Shown here one piece after another: positions 6,301 through 14,238 of a stretch of 15,288 nucleotides of DNA. A program made the position numbers and the translations under genes. Source of the stretch: JBBRXJ01 sp038248505 (GTDB lineage Bacteria > Bacteroidota > Bacteroidia > Bacteroidales > JBBRXJ01); assembly GCA_038248505.1 (NCBI GenBank), contig JBBRXJ010000082.1, positions 1 through 15,288 on the forward strand. Reading direction: 5' to 3'. Positions within the stretch are counted from its first letter, which is position 1. Every line of letters begins with the position of its first letter. The notes below the pieces were generated by a model that saw only the letters and a program-made list of their open reading frames with translations, searched no databases and was not told the origin of the DNA.

Positions 6301-9300
6301 TTGCCATAAATAGGTATACGGTGCCATGGCATTTGTTATAACCGGGTTTAATGTAGCATTACTTACATTACAACTGATAATGGCTGTATCTATTGAAATT
6401 GTAATCGCCAATGGCTCCGTAATAAGAGCGCTGGCAGTATCTGTTTTACCTCGTGAATCAATTATTGTTACATAATATCTTCCGGGTGAAAGGGAATCTA
6501 TGCTATTGCATGCAGTATCTCCAGTGCTCCAGCTTATTTTATATGGCGATCCGCTTGAGTAGGGAATACCGCCTGATAATGTGCTTATGTTTATTACTCC
6601 ATCTTTTGCATTGTTGCAGTTAATATCCTTTCCGTTAAGTGCTATATTTATTTGGGGATAGGGCACAATGGTTATTGCCATTGAATCACTCGTCTGACAT
6701 CCAGTTGTTGTATTTGTAGCATTCATTTTAATCTGCCCCATGCTTCCAATTAGCGGCCAGTGAATAATTACGGAGTCGTTGCTGGAAATGTGACTTAATG
6801 CTCCGCTTACAGTCCATGTATTTACAAAACCGCTATTGCCTGCATAATATCGAATATTTGATTCATCATTCATTACTGTGTCTGGCCCTGTAAGATTTAT
6901 GGATGGTAATGAATAAACGGCCACATCAATACTATCTTCTTTTGTACAACCATATTTATCAGTAATTATTAAGCGATATTCTTGACCTGATAATGGAATA
7001 AGGACAACTTGTGCGTTTGTTCCTCCGGTGTTCCATAGATAGGAAGTAAAGTCTTTATTACTTGCTTGTAATAAAATTTCATCACCTATACAAGCAACTG
7101 AATCTCCTGTAATTTTTAATGAATTATTTTGAATGTGATATACCGATGAATCAATACCTATACAGCCTCCAATTGTTGTTACTTGTACTTTATATTGACC
7201 AGCAACCGAAGCGGTGAAAGAAGATTCAGTGCTCCCATTCTGCCAACTATAGGTATAGGCTCCTGCTGGACTTACTGTATATATAACCGGACTTACATTA
7301 TACTCACATTGTCTTATCGTATCGGCACCAATTGAAATATTGAGAACAAATAAATTTTGGTTTATATAGCCTGTAGCACTGCTTGTACATCCCATATTAT
7401 CGGTTATGCTTACTGAATAGTTTCCAATAGTTGAAGAGCTAAATGTGCTATCTGTACTATTGTCATTCCATTTATATGTATAAGGGGATATTCCATTTGA
7501 GACAGTAACCAATAGTGTAGCAGAGCTTGTATTACATGTAATTAGTGCTGTATCAATTGTTGTGCTGATTGCTAAAGGCTGGCTTATAACTACTGTGGCG
7601 CTATCTTTTATTCCTTTTGAGTCAATAATGATAACACTATATGAGCCTGGAGATAGAGAGGATTGTGAAAGAACAGCACTGTCTCCATTACTCCAATAAA
7701 TACGATAGGGACTGCCTACTGAAAAAGGGACACCGCCGGTAATGGTTGTAATATCAATGCTTCCATCATTTGAACCAAAACATGTACCATTGGTAGAGCA
7801 AATTGTTAGGTTAAGAGGTGGTGCTGAGGCAAGCGTTATGTTTAGCGAATCAGTATAGGAACATAATGTAATTGGATTGGTAGTAACAACTTTTATTTTC
7901 CCGCTGGTACCTGTTAGTCCCCAGTTTACACGAATTGAGTCTGTTAGATTTGTAAATGATTGAGTATTTGTTGTTGTCCAATTCGTTGTGAATCCGAGCG
8001 GATTATTAATTCGATACACGTTTCCAATAGCTCCATTTAAGACACTAGTTGAACCGCTAAGTGCTACAACAGGCAAAGTATTTACCTTAACTCGAATAGT
8101 GTCTGTTGCAGTGCAAGTGAAGGCATCAGTTACAGTTAGTTTATAAGTAGTAATGATGGTTGGACTTGCATTTATGGTTGATGCTGTTGATGTTGTGCTC
8201 CACAAATAACTTGAATATACTTTATTTGCAAACAAATTGATGAAATTATAATTACAAATTACAGAATCACCAATAATAGAAAAACTATTTTTTCTGATGA
8301 GATAATAGCTCGAATCTGCTGCTTTACAACCAGATGTATCTGTTGCTATTACTCTGTATTTACCCTCAAAATTTGTAGTAATGGAACTCGTGGTTTTTCC
8401 ATCTAGCCATAGAAATGTATAGTTGCTGACTGGGGTCGCAGATATAGTTGTTGGACTAAGATCTAATTCACATTTCCTAATGGTGTCAGCTCCTACATCA
8501 ATTGTAAATGCTGGGTAAACGATTATTCGTGTTTTAGCAGAGCGACTACGAACGCCTTTGCGCGATTGAGTTGCCCAGTAATAATAAGTACCTGCTGTGA
8601 CTTTAGTGATATTTATGGTGTTCCCTGTATCAACAAGTGTTGTGCATAATGTATCGGTATACCATTTAACAGCTCTACCTGTAGATGTTATTGGGATTGA
8701 TACTCCAATACACCCACTACCATTGGTTGTTATTGGTTGAGGTACAAATATCTCAAGCGCCTCTGCTGCATTTATCGCTCTATTGTAAATCCGCACATTA
8801 TCCATTTCCCCATAAAATTGTTCTCCCAGAAAGGCAGAACCATTGCGGCCCATATATATTGGCTCTGCTGTATTTCTTATATTTCGCTTCAAACCGGTAG
8901 AAAGTGTGGTGTCGCGTATGCCATTTATATAGAGGTGAACGCGTCCAACTGCATCATCCCAAATCGCAACCACATGCGTACACTCTCCAACGGGTATTAT
9001 TTTTTTTGAGTAAACATCTGTTCGGCCAGCAACTGTTGGTGCAAAAAAAACGAGCCTATTGGTTGCTCCATCTATGGTAAATTGAAACTCATCGTCAGTA
9101 CTTGCCCCTGGTCCCCATTTACCGCATAAAACTTCTCTGCTAATATTGCCTAAATGATTAACAAACATTGATATAGTTACTTGTCTGTTGGTAGTAAAAT
9201 TAAGGCTTGCAGCATCTACAACAGCGATATCAGAAATTTGGCCTACTGGAAAATTATAGGCTGAATTTGCATTGCCAAATTCATCGTTGGATAGGCTAAC

Positions 9301-9480
9301 ATTTGTTGGGCTACCATGGTTAGCAAAGGTGCTGGCATCATTTGTATTGCCATTCATTTGCAAATGCACAACCAAACCATTGTTCAGATTTATCTGAGCA
9401 AATAAGGGATAGGGACTATTGCTCAAAATGCCTATAACTAAAAGAAAAAATACATGTAGTTTTCTGCTCATCATAATCAT
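3328..9480 (-). CDS. Giant secreted adhesin-like protein: LamG domain, Ig-like/SprB super-repeats, T9SS type B C-terminal domain
   Basis: The gene has 2050 codons and ends in TAG. The N-terminus has ATGs at codons 1, 3 and 4, and codon 4 (MSRKLHVFF) is an equally good start; the signal peptide ends near FAQ-29. Residues 30-245 form a LamG/concanavalin-like fold (VHLYINGIRDTT, FYGEMDNVRIYNRAI). Residues 250-323 are an Ig-like linker (VKWYTDTLC). Residues 325-1880 hold four copies of a ~388-residue unit of five small beta domains. They begin with IGxDTIxxC (Cys 337, 725, 1113, 1501), ITGDSxxC, and ITGPDTV domains. A SprB-type CFGSNDGSI...GGVPF domain (Cys 567, 955, 1342, 1736) and an ITC...PYTYxW domain follow. 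The C-terminus from residue 1958 (FRIPTAFSPNGDGINEKW, VYDRYG, WDG) is a gliding-motility-associated type B T9SS signal. The expected role is a surface or released adhesin, perhaps binding polysaccharide through LamG. The frame is intact, unlike its downstream neighbours. Confidence 0.93.
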   Translation of the reverse strand: MIMMSRKLHVFFLLVIGILSNSPYPLFAQINLNNGLVVHLQMNGNTNDASTFANHGSPTNVSLSNDEFGNANSAYNFPVGQISDIAVVDAASLNFTTNRQVTISMFVNHLGNISREVLCGKWGPGASTDDEFQFTIDGATNRLVFFAPTVAGRTDVYSKKIIPVGECTHVVAIWDDAVGRVHLYINGIRDTTLSTGLKRNIRNTAEPIYMGRNGSAFLGEQFYGEMDNVRIYNRAINAAEALEIFVPQPITTNGSGCIGVSIPITSTGRAVKWYTDTLCTTLVDTGNTINITKVTAGTYYYWATQSRKGVRSRSAKTRIIVYPAFTIDVGADTIRKCELDLSPTTISATPVSNYTFLWLDGKTTSSITTNFEGKYRVIATDTSGCKAADSSYYLIRKNSFSIIGDSVICNYNFINLFANKVYSSYLWSTTSTASTINASPTIITTYKLTVTDAFTCTATDTIRVKVNTLPVVALSGSTSVLNGAIGNVYRINNPLGFTTNWTTTNTQSFTNLTDSIRVNWGLTGTSGKIKVVTTNPITLCSYTDSLNITLASAPPLNLTICSTNGTCFGSNDGSIDITTITGGVPFSVGSPYRIYWSNGDSAVLSQSSLSPGSYSVIIIDSKGIKDSATVVISQPLAISTTIDTALITCNTSSATLLVTVSNGISPYTYKWNDNSTDSTFSSSTIGNYSVSITDNMGCTSSATGYINQNLFVLNISIGADTIRQCEYNVSPVIYTVSPAGAYTYSWQNGSTESSFTASVAGQYKVQVTTIGGCIGIDSSVYHIQNNSLKITGDSVACIGDEILLQASNKDFTSYLWNTGGTNAQVVLIPLSGQEYRLIITDKYGCTKEDSIDVAVYSLPSINLTGPDTVMNDESNIRYYAGNSGFVNTWTVSGALSHISSNDSVIIHWPLIGSMGQIKMNATNTTTGCQTSDSMAITIVPYPQINIALNGKDINCNNAKDGVINISTLSGGIPYSSGSPYKISWSTGDTACNSIDSLSPGRYYVTIIDSRGKTDTASALITEPLAITISIDTAIISCNVSNATLNPVITNAMAPYTYLWQDNSTVTSFTSANTGNYGLTINDNNGCFAFATGIIKKNLTMLSVDIGTDTIRQCMQSISPVFYMVSPVGTYNYLWQDGSTNSFFNAVLPGKYKVTVTSAGGCTGVDSSIYIIRSNMAKIIGDSLVCDGASVTLKMNQTFNQYMWNTFATTAQITVIPSNNIKYFVAAKDQYDCVHSDSIQIVVNNLPTINITGPDTVYCGDTNIIYHSGTNLTINAWMITGHNTFILSNDSVKVNWPSIGTSAQVKVRASGIITDYTASDSIQIVLRTATSISIFLTKNDTRCFGFNGGKIQIDSIRGGVPFKSKPYFYKFLWSTGDTSVTQIDSLYSGNYTITVEDSRGQKAIANVHIRSPAMIHISFDSTAITCTKNTGQITPHVAGGTKPYTYFWQNASSDSILSSNVEGKYTLTLTDNNACTESRSSHIMKYPGLISISIGPDTIHQCKESVSPVTFAPTPIGTYYYLWQNGSTTNTYTASNPGKYVLKVSNISGCTGSDSTVIAVHENKIQIMGDTTICSDDAGDLIVNTINQVNYIWNTGATSASIHILNPIVSTFYRVIAINKYNCIAKDSTQFVIYTKPVATISGPNLAYYGDTNIGYTSVIASNLKKIWTLVGDSSFINNTDSIKVSWPTNPSQNGDIQLLVQNTISGCWAFSSQTVTLIPHAIVTINIILTSTNSKCFHSDDGQIQIQNITGGTPYTKGNGYKLFWSTGDTISTLSNLGTGSYSITAVDSIGNSGSKTISISEPSSLVVTVNNASIICAGEYGNLIANTTGGSPNYKYQWSTGSREMFLITNQANNYMLTVTDANSCTNTAIASLIDKVRYFPVNPVLVQPTCNTTPDGSIQLHLDSLHRFADIKWSNNTSQLENLNLASGLYSYTITDTSGCRILGSISLSSERSYCFRIPTAFSPNGDGINEKWMLQEVFYYYPNAQAFVYDRYGVAVYHGDKYTPLWDGHVKSIRSIVESYHFIIEFNDGSTRAVTGQVTVFSKSGYR

Positions 9481-9578
9481 CTAACAAATTGCTTTATACC
9501 CATAAGATGTTAAGAAACAACAAGCAGCTTTTTACTTTATAAGTTATCTTAATACGTTAAAGATATAATAAATATGCT

Positions 9579-9606
9579 TTTTCCCTCCTTAATTAAGATG
9601 GGAAAA
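9579..9606. promoter_or_regulatory. 28-bp near-perfect palindrome (operator or bidirectional hairpin)
   Basis: TTTTCCC at 9579-9585 mirrors GGGAAAA at 9600-9606 around a perfect CTTAATTAAG core (9588-9597). Only two symmetric positions mismatch. It lies about 100 bp before the adhesin start. A homodimeric regulator binding site or a bidirectional terminator are both possible. An overlapping hairpin AAGATG (9595-9600)/CATCTT (9608-9613) also exists. Confidence 0.45.
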
Positions 9607-9749
9607 TCATCTTTATTATAAATGGTCGTGTTTGGAAAAGTATGAAAAACAAATGACTATGGATTTGTAATTGATTATCAAATATATGCCCACGTATGAC
9701 CATTCCATTTATTTATTAATATAAACACAAAATAAGATACTTCACTATA

Positions 9750-9767
9750 TAGTTTTCCCGAAAACTA
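9750..9767. promoter_or_regulatory. 18-bp palindrome upstream of the signalling operon
   Basis: TAGTTTTC and GAAAACTA are perfect 8-bp arms separated by CC. The site is centred about 45 bp before the candidate -7 box at 9800-9807, a position typical of an activator site. No T-run follows, so it is unlikely to be a terminator. The cognate regulator is unknown. Confidence 0.4.
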
Positions 9768-9799
9768 GGCATATACAATCTCATTCCCCATTTATTTTG

Positions 9800-9807
9800 T
9801 ACTTTTG
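9800..9807 (+). promoter_or_regulatory. Candidate Bacteroidota -7 promoter box (TAnnTTTG)
   Basis: TACTTTTG matches the TAnnTTTG consensus used by the primary sigma factor of this phylum. No TTG is seen at the expected -33 distance. Transcription would start near 9813 and leave a leader of about 190 nt before the ATG at 10006, which includes the hairpin at 9864-9893. Confidence 0.3.
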
Positions 9808-9863
9808 ATTAAATCAGCGAGACAATAATTTCAGAAACGATAGTAAAAGATATTAACTAGTAG

Positions 9864-9905
9864 AACTCCTATACTTACGCTTAGGTGGGAGTTTATGTTT
9901 TTATT
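9864..9905 (+). terminator. Terminator-like hairpin in the leader of the signalling operon
   Basis: AACTCC (9864-9869) pairs with GGAGTT (9888-9893); CCTA/TAGG gives an alternative register. The T-rich stretch TTTATGTTTTTATT follows. It sits downstream of the candidate start and more than 100 nt before the ATG. It could end a short RNA or act as an attenuator, or it could simply be a structured leader. A terminator for the leftward gene is excluded by direction and position. Confidence 0.4.
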
Positions 9906-10005
9906 GCTTCTATTACTCTATTTTTTTGGGAGAATTATAAATTAAACTCTTGCTGATACCTCCTCTACAGGTCGCGAGTTAGTTCATTCACTTATACTTA
10001 ATTAA

Positions 10006-13000
10006 ATGGCATTAGGGCGAAAGAATTTAGATAAACAGCTGTATCAGAAACGTGAACGTGAAAAAGAGTTGGCGGCAATTAAATTTACGCTTCAGGCCCT
10101 AAATTCAAAGGAACTATTAGATCAAGCTCTACAACTCATTGTTAACTATCTCCCACAAGCATGGCAATATCCTGAATATACTGTTGCTCAAATTATCTTT
10201 GATGATAAAGAGTATTTGAGTAATGCCTTTGCTTTTAGTCAGTGGAAGCAAGAGCAATTTTTTAATACTGTTGATGGGAAATCAGGTAGTATCGCCATTT
10301 TTTACACGAAAGAATTTAGAACAATTGATGAAGGTCCTTTCATGATTGAGGAACGCGATCTTATTAATAATTTAGCGTTTATGATTGGTTCAGCGGCAAA
10401 CAGGAGAACCACTTCTCGAATTTTATATGACCATAAAGAACGATTAAAGGAATTACAATGCATAAATCAAACTGCTGAAATTCTTCGTTTAAGCAATTCC
10501 ATTGAAGATGCACTAAATAAAATTTGTGCTATTATTCCACCAGCATGGCAGTATCCTGAGTTCACCGTTGCTCGCATTAAGTTTGGTGACTTTTTTTTTC
10601 AAAGTAAAAACTTTTATGAAAGTTCGTGGTTCCAAAGCCATCCTTTTGAAACGCATGGCCGAAAAGGTCTCATTGAAGTGTATTATTTAAAGGAGTTTCC
10701 TTCCGATTATGAAGGTCCATTTATGAAGGAAGAGAGACACTTAATAAATAATCTCGCAGGCCTAATATCGGGTAGTGCCACTAAATATGACTTTGAAAAA
10801 CTCATTCATCAGAATACCGAGCGGGTTAAAGAGCTGGATGGGATAAATATTACGTCTGAAATTATTATGCAAGGTTTATCTTTTGATGTAACGCTACAAA
10901 AGATTTGTAGCGTTTTATCATTGTCATGGCAATATCCTAATGATACTGTGTCGCGAATTGTCTATGGTAATAAAGTTTTTATTAGCAGCGACTCCTTTAA
11001 TGAAACTCCTTGGAAACAATCAAAAAACTTCGTTACAATTGAGAATATTAAAGGATCTATTGAGATCTTTTATCTGAAAGAATTTCCAATAGAATTTGAA
11101 GGCCCATTTTTGCATGAGGAACGTAATCTAATAAATAACCTTGCTATACTTGTATCTGGTTATATTAATACAAATAGAGCCAGAGATGTAATTGGTGTTC
11201 TGCCATACCGTTCGGTTGAAATGCATGATCGTAAAAGATATTCTGAGGTTTTAGAGCGTAAAAGATTACCATTGCCACCTTTACAAGAGTTTTTTGATAA
11301 GAGAGCCATTGATAAATATATTTATCTTGATATGATGCGCTATAAAGTAAAAGAGATTTTATTTGTAGCAACCTTATACGATGCCTTTATTCTTGATAAT
11401 GAAGATGGATTCTTTGAGCAATTCATGGGCGAAATTTATCAATATACTCTTTTTTCCATTCCTCGTATTACGGGTGTATCATCACCGGCTGAAGCGTTAG
11501 AGCTCATTCAGCATACTCGTTTTGATTTAGTGATAATAATGCTTGGTACTGATAAGGCTGCTACTTTTGATCTGAGTCAAAAAATAAAAAAAATCTATTC
11601 TGATATTCCTGTTTATCTTTTGTTAAACAAAATTGGAGCACCTGATGATCATGTTAAACCTGTTACGACGGCTGAAGGGATTGATAAAATATTCGTGTGG
11701 AATGGTGATGCCAAAGTCTTTTTTGCTATTGTAAAGGTTACTGAAGACGCTGTGAACTTAGAGAATGATACGAATGTAGGTCTCGTACGTGTTATTTTGT
11801 TGGTTGAAGATTCTCCTGATTATTATTCCCGATACCTTACTCAATTGTATTCTATTGTTTTTGGTCAGGTACAACATCTTATTGCTTCTGTTAAGAACGA
11901 GTTAGATAAGATATCTAAGATGCGATCGCGTCCTAAAATTGTGTTGGCAACCAATTATGAAGAAGCTGTACATATCTTTAATAAGTATAAAGACCATATT
12001 TTATGCGTTATTTCTGATGTTGAGTTTGAAAAAGAAGGTGTATATTCGAATCAATCGGGTATCAGTTTTGTTAAATATGTTCGCTCTCAAATATCTGCTT
12101 TACCTATTGCCTTACAGTCGTCTGATAAGCTATATATGACCAGGGCGGATGAAATGAAAGTAACGTTTATTAATAAAAATGCTGATAATCTTTTTGATGA
12201 ATTAAAACGTTTTGTTAACTATCATCTAGGTTTTGGGCATTTTGTCTTTCGAAATAAAGAGGGTGAATCTATCGGCGTAGCTCATGATTTAAAAGATTTT
12301 ATTGATTTGCTGGCTACGGTGCCTGATGAGAGTATTGAATATCATGCGCTACGTAATCAGTTTTCAATTTGGCTAATGTCACGCGGTGAAATTAAGTTGG
12401 CAAAAATGCTTAATCCTGTACAGGTGTATTATTTTGAGACTATTACCGAGTTTCGTACCTATATTATTGCAACCATTAGGAGGGCTATTACCGATAAACA
12501 AAAGGGCAAAATTATTGATTTTGATGATAGTGATTTAGAGCATGAGAGAAATATTATTAGTCTTGCAACTGGCTCTATGGGTGGAAAAGGGAGGGGATTG
12601 GCATTCATTAATACGCTAATTTCAAATTTCGATTTTTCAGAATATGCTCCAGATATAAATCTTTGTACACCATTAACAATGATTATTGGTACCGACGAGT
12701 TTGAGCTGTTTATGAAGCATAATGCTCTTTATTCAATGGTATTTGGAGATCAGGATCATAATACGCTTAAGCAGGCTTTTGTAAAGGCAGAACTATCATC
12801 AAAATTACTTGAACGTCTTCGCAAAATTCTTGAACGTAAAGAAAATCCATTAGCAATTCGTTCGTCAAGTCTTTCGGAAGATTCTTTAACACAGCCCTTT
12901 TCAGGTGTTTTTGATACCTATTTATTGCCTAATAATCACCCTGATTTTAATGTTCGTTTTGAGCAATTAACAACTGCTATTAAATTGGTTTATTTATCCA

Positions 13001-14229
13001 TTTACTCAAAAGAAGCACGTAATTATTATGCTACCATACATCATAAGGTTGAAGATGAAAAGATGGCAGTTGTTATTCAGGATTTGGTAGGGAAAGCGTA
13101 TGATAATGTTTTTTATCCTCAAATTAGTGGGGTAGCGCAATCATATAATTTCTACCCTTTTGCGCACATGAAACCGGAAGAGGGTTTTGCTGTTATGGCT
13201 GTTGGTCTAGGTGAATATGTGGTTAAAGGCGCATGTTCCTATCGTTTCTCTCCAAAATATCCTGATATTGTTTTGAGTTCTCCCGAAGATCAAATGAAAC
13301 AATCGCAAGTGTATTTTTATGCGGTGGATATGGCACGTAAAGACCTTGATTTAATAGGTGAAGGTGAACATGCGGGTTTATGCCGTTTAGATATTTCAAA
13401 TGCTAAAAAGCACGGAACTTTAAACCATTGTGCTTCTACCTATGATTTTGAAAATAGTCGATTGCTTCCGGGTCTCGATATTGATGGGCCGCTTGTTATT
13501 AATTTTGCAAATATTTTAAAATATAATTATATTCCGCTCGCAAAAACGATTGATGTAATTTTGAATGCAGTAAAAAATGCTTTGGGATCGCCTGTTGAGA
13601 TTGAGTTTGCTGTTGATATTGACAAAGACGATCAAGGAAAAGCTTCGTTTTACTTATTACAAATAAAACCATTGGTTGGTAATCAGCTAAATTTTGATAT
13701 TGATGTTTCTACTATTGATAGAGATAAACTAATTTTATACGCTTCTGCTAGTCTTGGTAATGGACATGTTACTGATATTTGTGATATTATTTTTGTAGAA
13801 CCTGAGACTTTTGATAAAATGCAAACCCTTGAAATGGTTAATGAAATAGAAGAGATTAATCATAAAATGATTATTGAAAATCGAAAATATATTCTTATCG
13901 GACCAGGTAGGTGGGGTACTCGCGATCGCTTTTTAGGGATTCCGGTTGTATGGTCTCAAATATCCTATGCACGTGCAATTGTTGAGATGAGCCTTGATGA
14001 TTTTCCGCTGGAGGCTTCATTAGGTTCTCATTTCTTTCATAATGTAGTATCAATGAATGTAGGTTATTTAGCTGTGCAAAAACATTCTTCAAATGATTTT
14101 ATTAACTGGAATCTTATTAATGCGCAACAATTAATAAGTAAAACAAAATATTTTAAACATATTAGATGCTCTATGCCGCTTGACATTATTATGGATGGTC
14201 AAAAACGTATTGCAGCATTTGCTTTATAA
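10006..14229 (+). CDS. Multidomain signalling protein: three GAF-like domains, pseudo-receiver, receiver, PEP/pyruvate-binding (PPDK_N) domain
   Basis: The protein has 1407 residues and no signal peptide. An in-frame TAA right before the ATG fixes the upstream limit, and there is no SD. Residues 23-132, 148-258 and 275-388 are three GAF-like repeats marked by AWQYPEYTVA, KEFxxxxEGPF and EERxLINNLA, spaced about 127 residues apart. Residues 450-580 form a receiver-like fold (ILFVATLYDAF, FDLVIIML) without the phospho-acceptor Asp. Residues 596-740 are a receiver with E601/D602, D671 (VISDVEF) and K724. A linker follows (DESIEYHALRNQFSIWL). From about 854 (GSMGGKGRGLAF), with R952 in AIRSSSLSED, to VEIEFAVDID and LLQIKPL (near 1220), is a PPDK_N ATP-grasp domain. 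The C-terminus has GPGRWGTRDRFLGIPV and GSHFFHN. The swivelling phosphohistidine and PEP-binding domains of PEP synthase are absent, so PEP synthesis is unlikely. It is probably a phosphotransfer or sensory regulator, in an operon with the next gene. Confidence 0.9.
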   Translation: MALGRKNLDKQLYQKREREKELAAIKFTLQALNSKELLDQALQLIVNYLPQAWQYPEYTVAQIIFDDKEYLSNAFAFSQWKQEQFFNTVDGKSGSIAIFYTKEFRTIDEGPFMIEERDLINNLAFMIGSAANRRTTSRILYDHKERLKELQCINQTAEILRLSNSIEDALNKICAIIPPAWQYPEFTVARIKFGDFFFQSKNFYESSWFQSHPFETHGRKGLIEVYYLKEFPSDYEGPFMKEERHLINNLAGLISGSATKYDFEKLIHQNTERVKELDGINITSEIIMQGLSFDVTLQKICSVLSLSWQYPNDTVSRIVYGNKVFISSDSFNETPWKQSKNFVTIENIKGSIEIFYLKEFPIEFEGPFLHEERNLINNLAILVSGYINTNRARDVIGVLPYRSVEMHDRKRYSEVLERKRLPLPPLQEFFDKRAIDKYIYLDMMRYKVKEILFVATLYDAFILDNEDGFFEQFMGEIYQYTLFSIPRITGVSSPAEALELIQHTRFDLVIIMLGTDKAATFDLSQKIKKIYSDIPVYLLLNKIGAPDDHVKPVTTAEGIDKIFVWNGDAKVFFAIVKVTEDAVNLENDTNVGLVRVILLVEDSPDYYSRYLTQLYSIVFGQVQHLIASVKNELDKISKMRSRPKIVLATNYEEAVHIFNKYKDHILCVISDVEFEKEGVYSNQSGISFVKYVRSQISALPIALQSSDKLYMTRADEMKVTFINKNADNLFDELKRFVNYHLGFGHFVFRNKEGESIGVAHDLKDFIDLLATVPDESIEYHALRNQFSIWLMSRGEIKLAKMLNPVQVYYFETITEFRTYIIATIRRAITDKQKGKIIDFDDSDLEHERNIISLATGSMGGKGRGLAFINTLISNFDFSEYAPDINLCTPLTMIIGTDEFELFMKHNALYSMVFGDQDHNTLKQAFVKAELSSKLLERLRKILERKENPLAIRSSSLSEDSLTQPFSGVFDTYLLPNNHPDFNVRFEQLTTAIKLVYLSIYSKEARNYYATIHHKVEDEKMAVVIQDLVGKAYDNVFYPQISGVAQSYNFYPFAHMKPEEGFAVMAVGLGEYVVKGACSYRFSPKYPDIVLSSPEDQMKQSQVYFYAVDMARKDLDLIGEGEHAGLCRLDISNAKKHGTLNHCASTYDFENSRLLPGLDIDGPLVINFANILKYNYIPLAKTIDVILNAVKNALGSPVEIEFAVDIDKDDQGKASFYLLQIKPLVGNQLNFDIDVSTIDRDKLILYASASLGNGHVTDICDIIFVEPETFDKMQTLEMVNEIEEINHKMIIENRKYILIGPGRWGTRDRFLGIPVVWSQISYARAIVEMSLDDFPLEASLGSHFFHNVVSMNVGYLAVQKHSSNDFINWNLINAQQLISKTKYFKHIRCSMPLDIIMDGQKRIAAFAL

Positions 14230-14238
14230 AATTATATC

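Larger units (their letters stand above)
9481..10005. other. Divergent intergenic region between the adhesin and the signalling operon
   Basis: The 525 bp are very AT-rich and contain no credible gene. They hold palindromes at 9579-9606 and 9750-9767, a possible -7 box at 9800-9807 for the rightward operon, and a terminator-like hairpin at 9864-9893. A candidate leftward -7 box, TATATTTG, is read on the minus strand at 9686-9679, which would give the adhesin a leader of about 190 nt. None of the candidate boxes has a clear TTG at -33, so promoter assignments are weak. AATGGTCGTG (9621-9630) can pair with CACG-tat-GACCATT (9691-9704). Confidence 0.5.

Noticed and set aside
3445..9009. Several 60-90 codon open frames on both strands within the giant gene
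   Set aside because: All are out-of-frame shadows of the 2050-codon adhesin gene, which has continuous domain homology throughout.
10006..14229. Phosphoenolpyruvate synthase (ppsA)
   Set aside because: Only the PPDK_N domain is present. The phosphohistidine and PEP-binding domains are missing, and receivers and GAF-like domains point to regulation.
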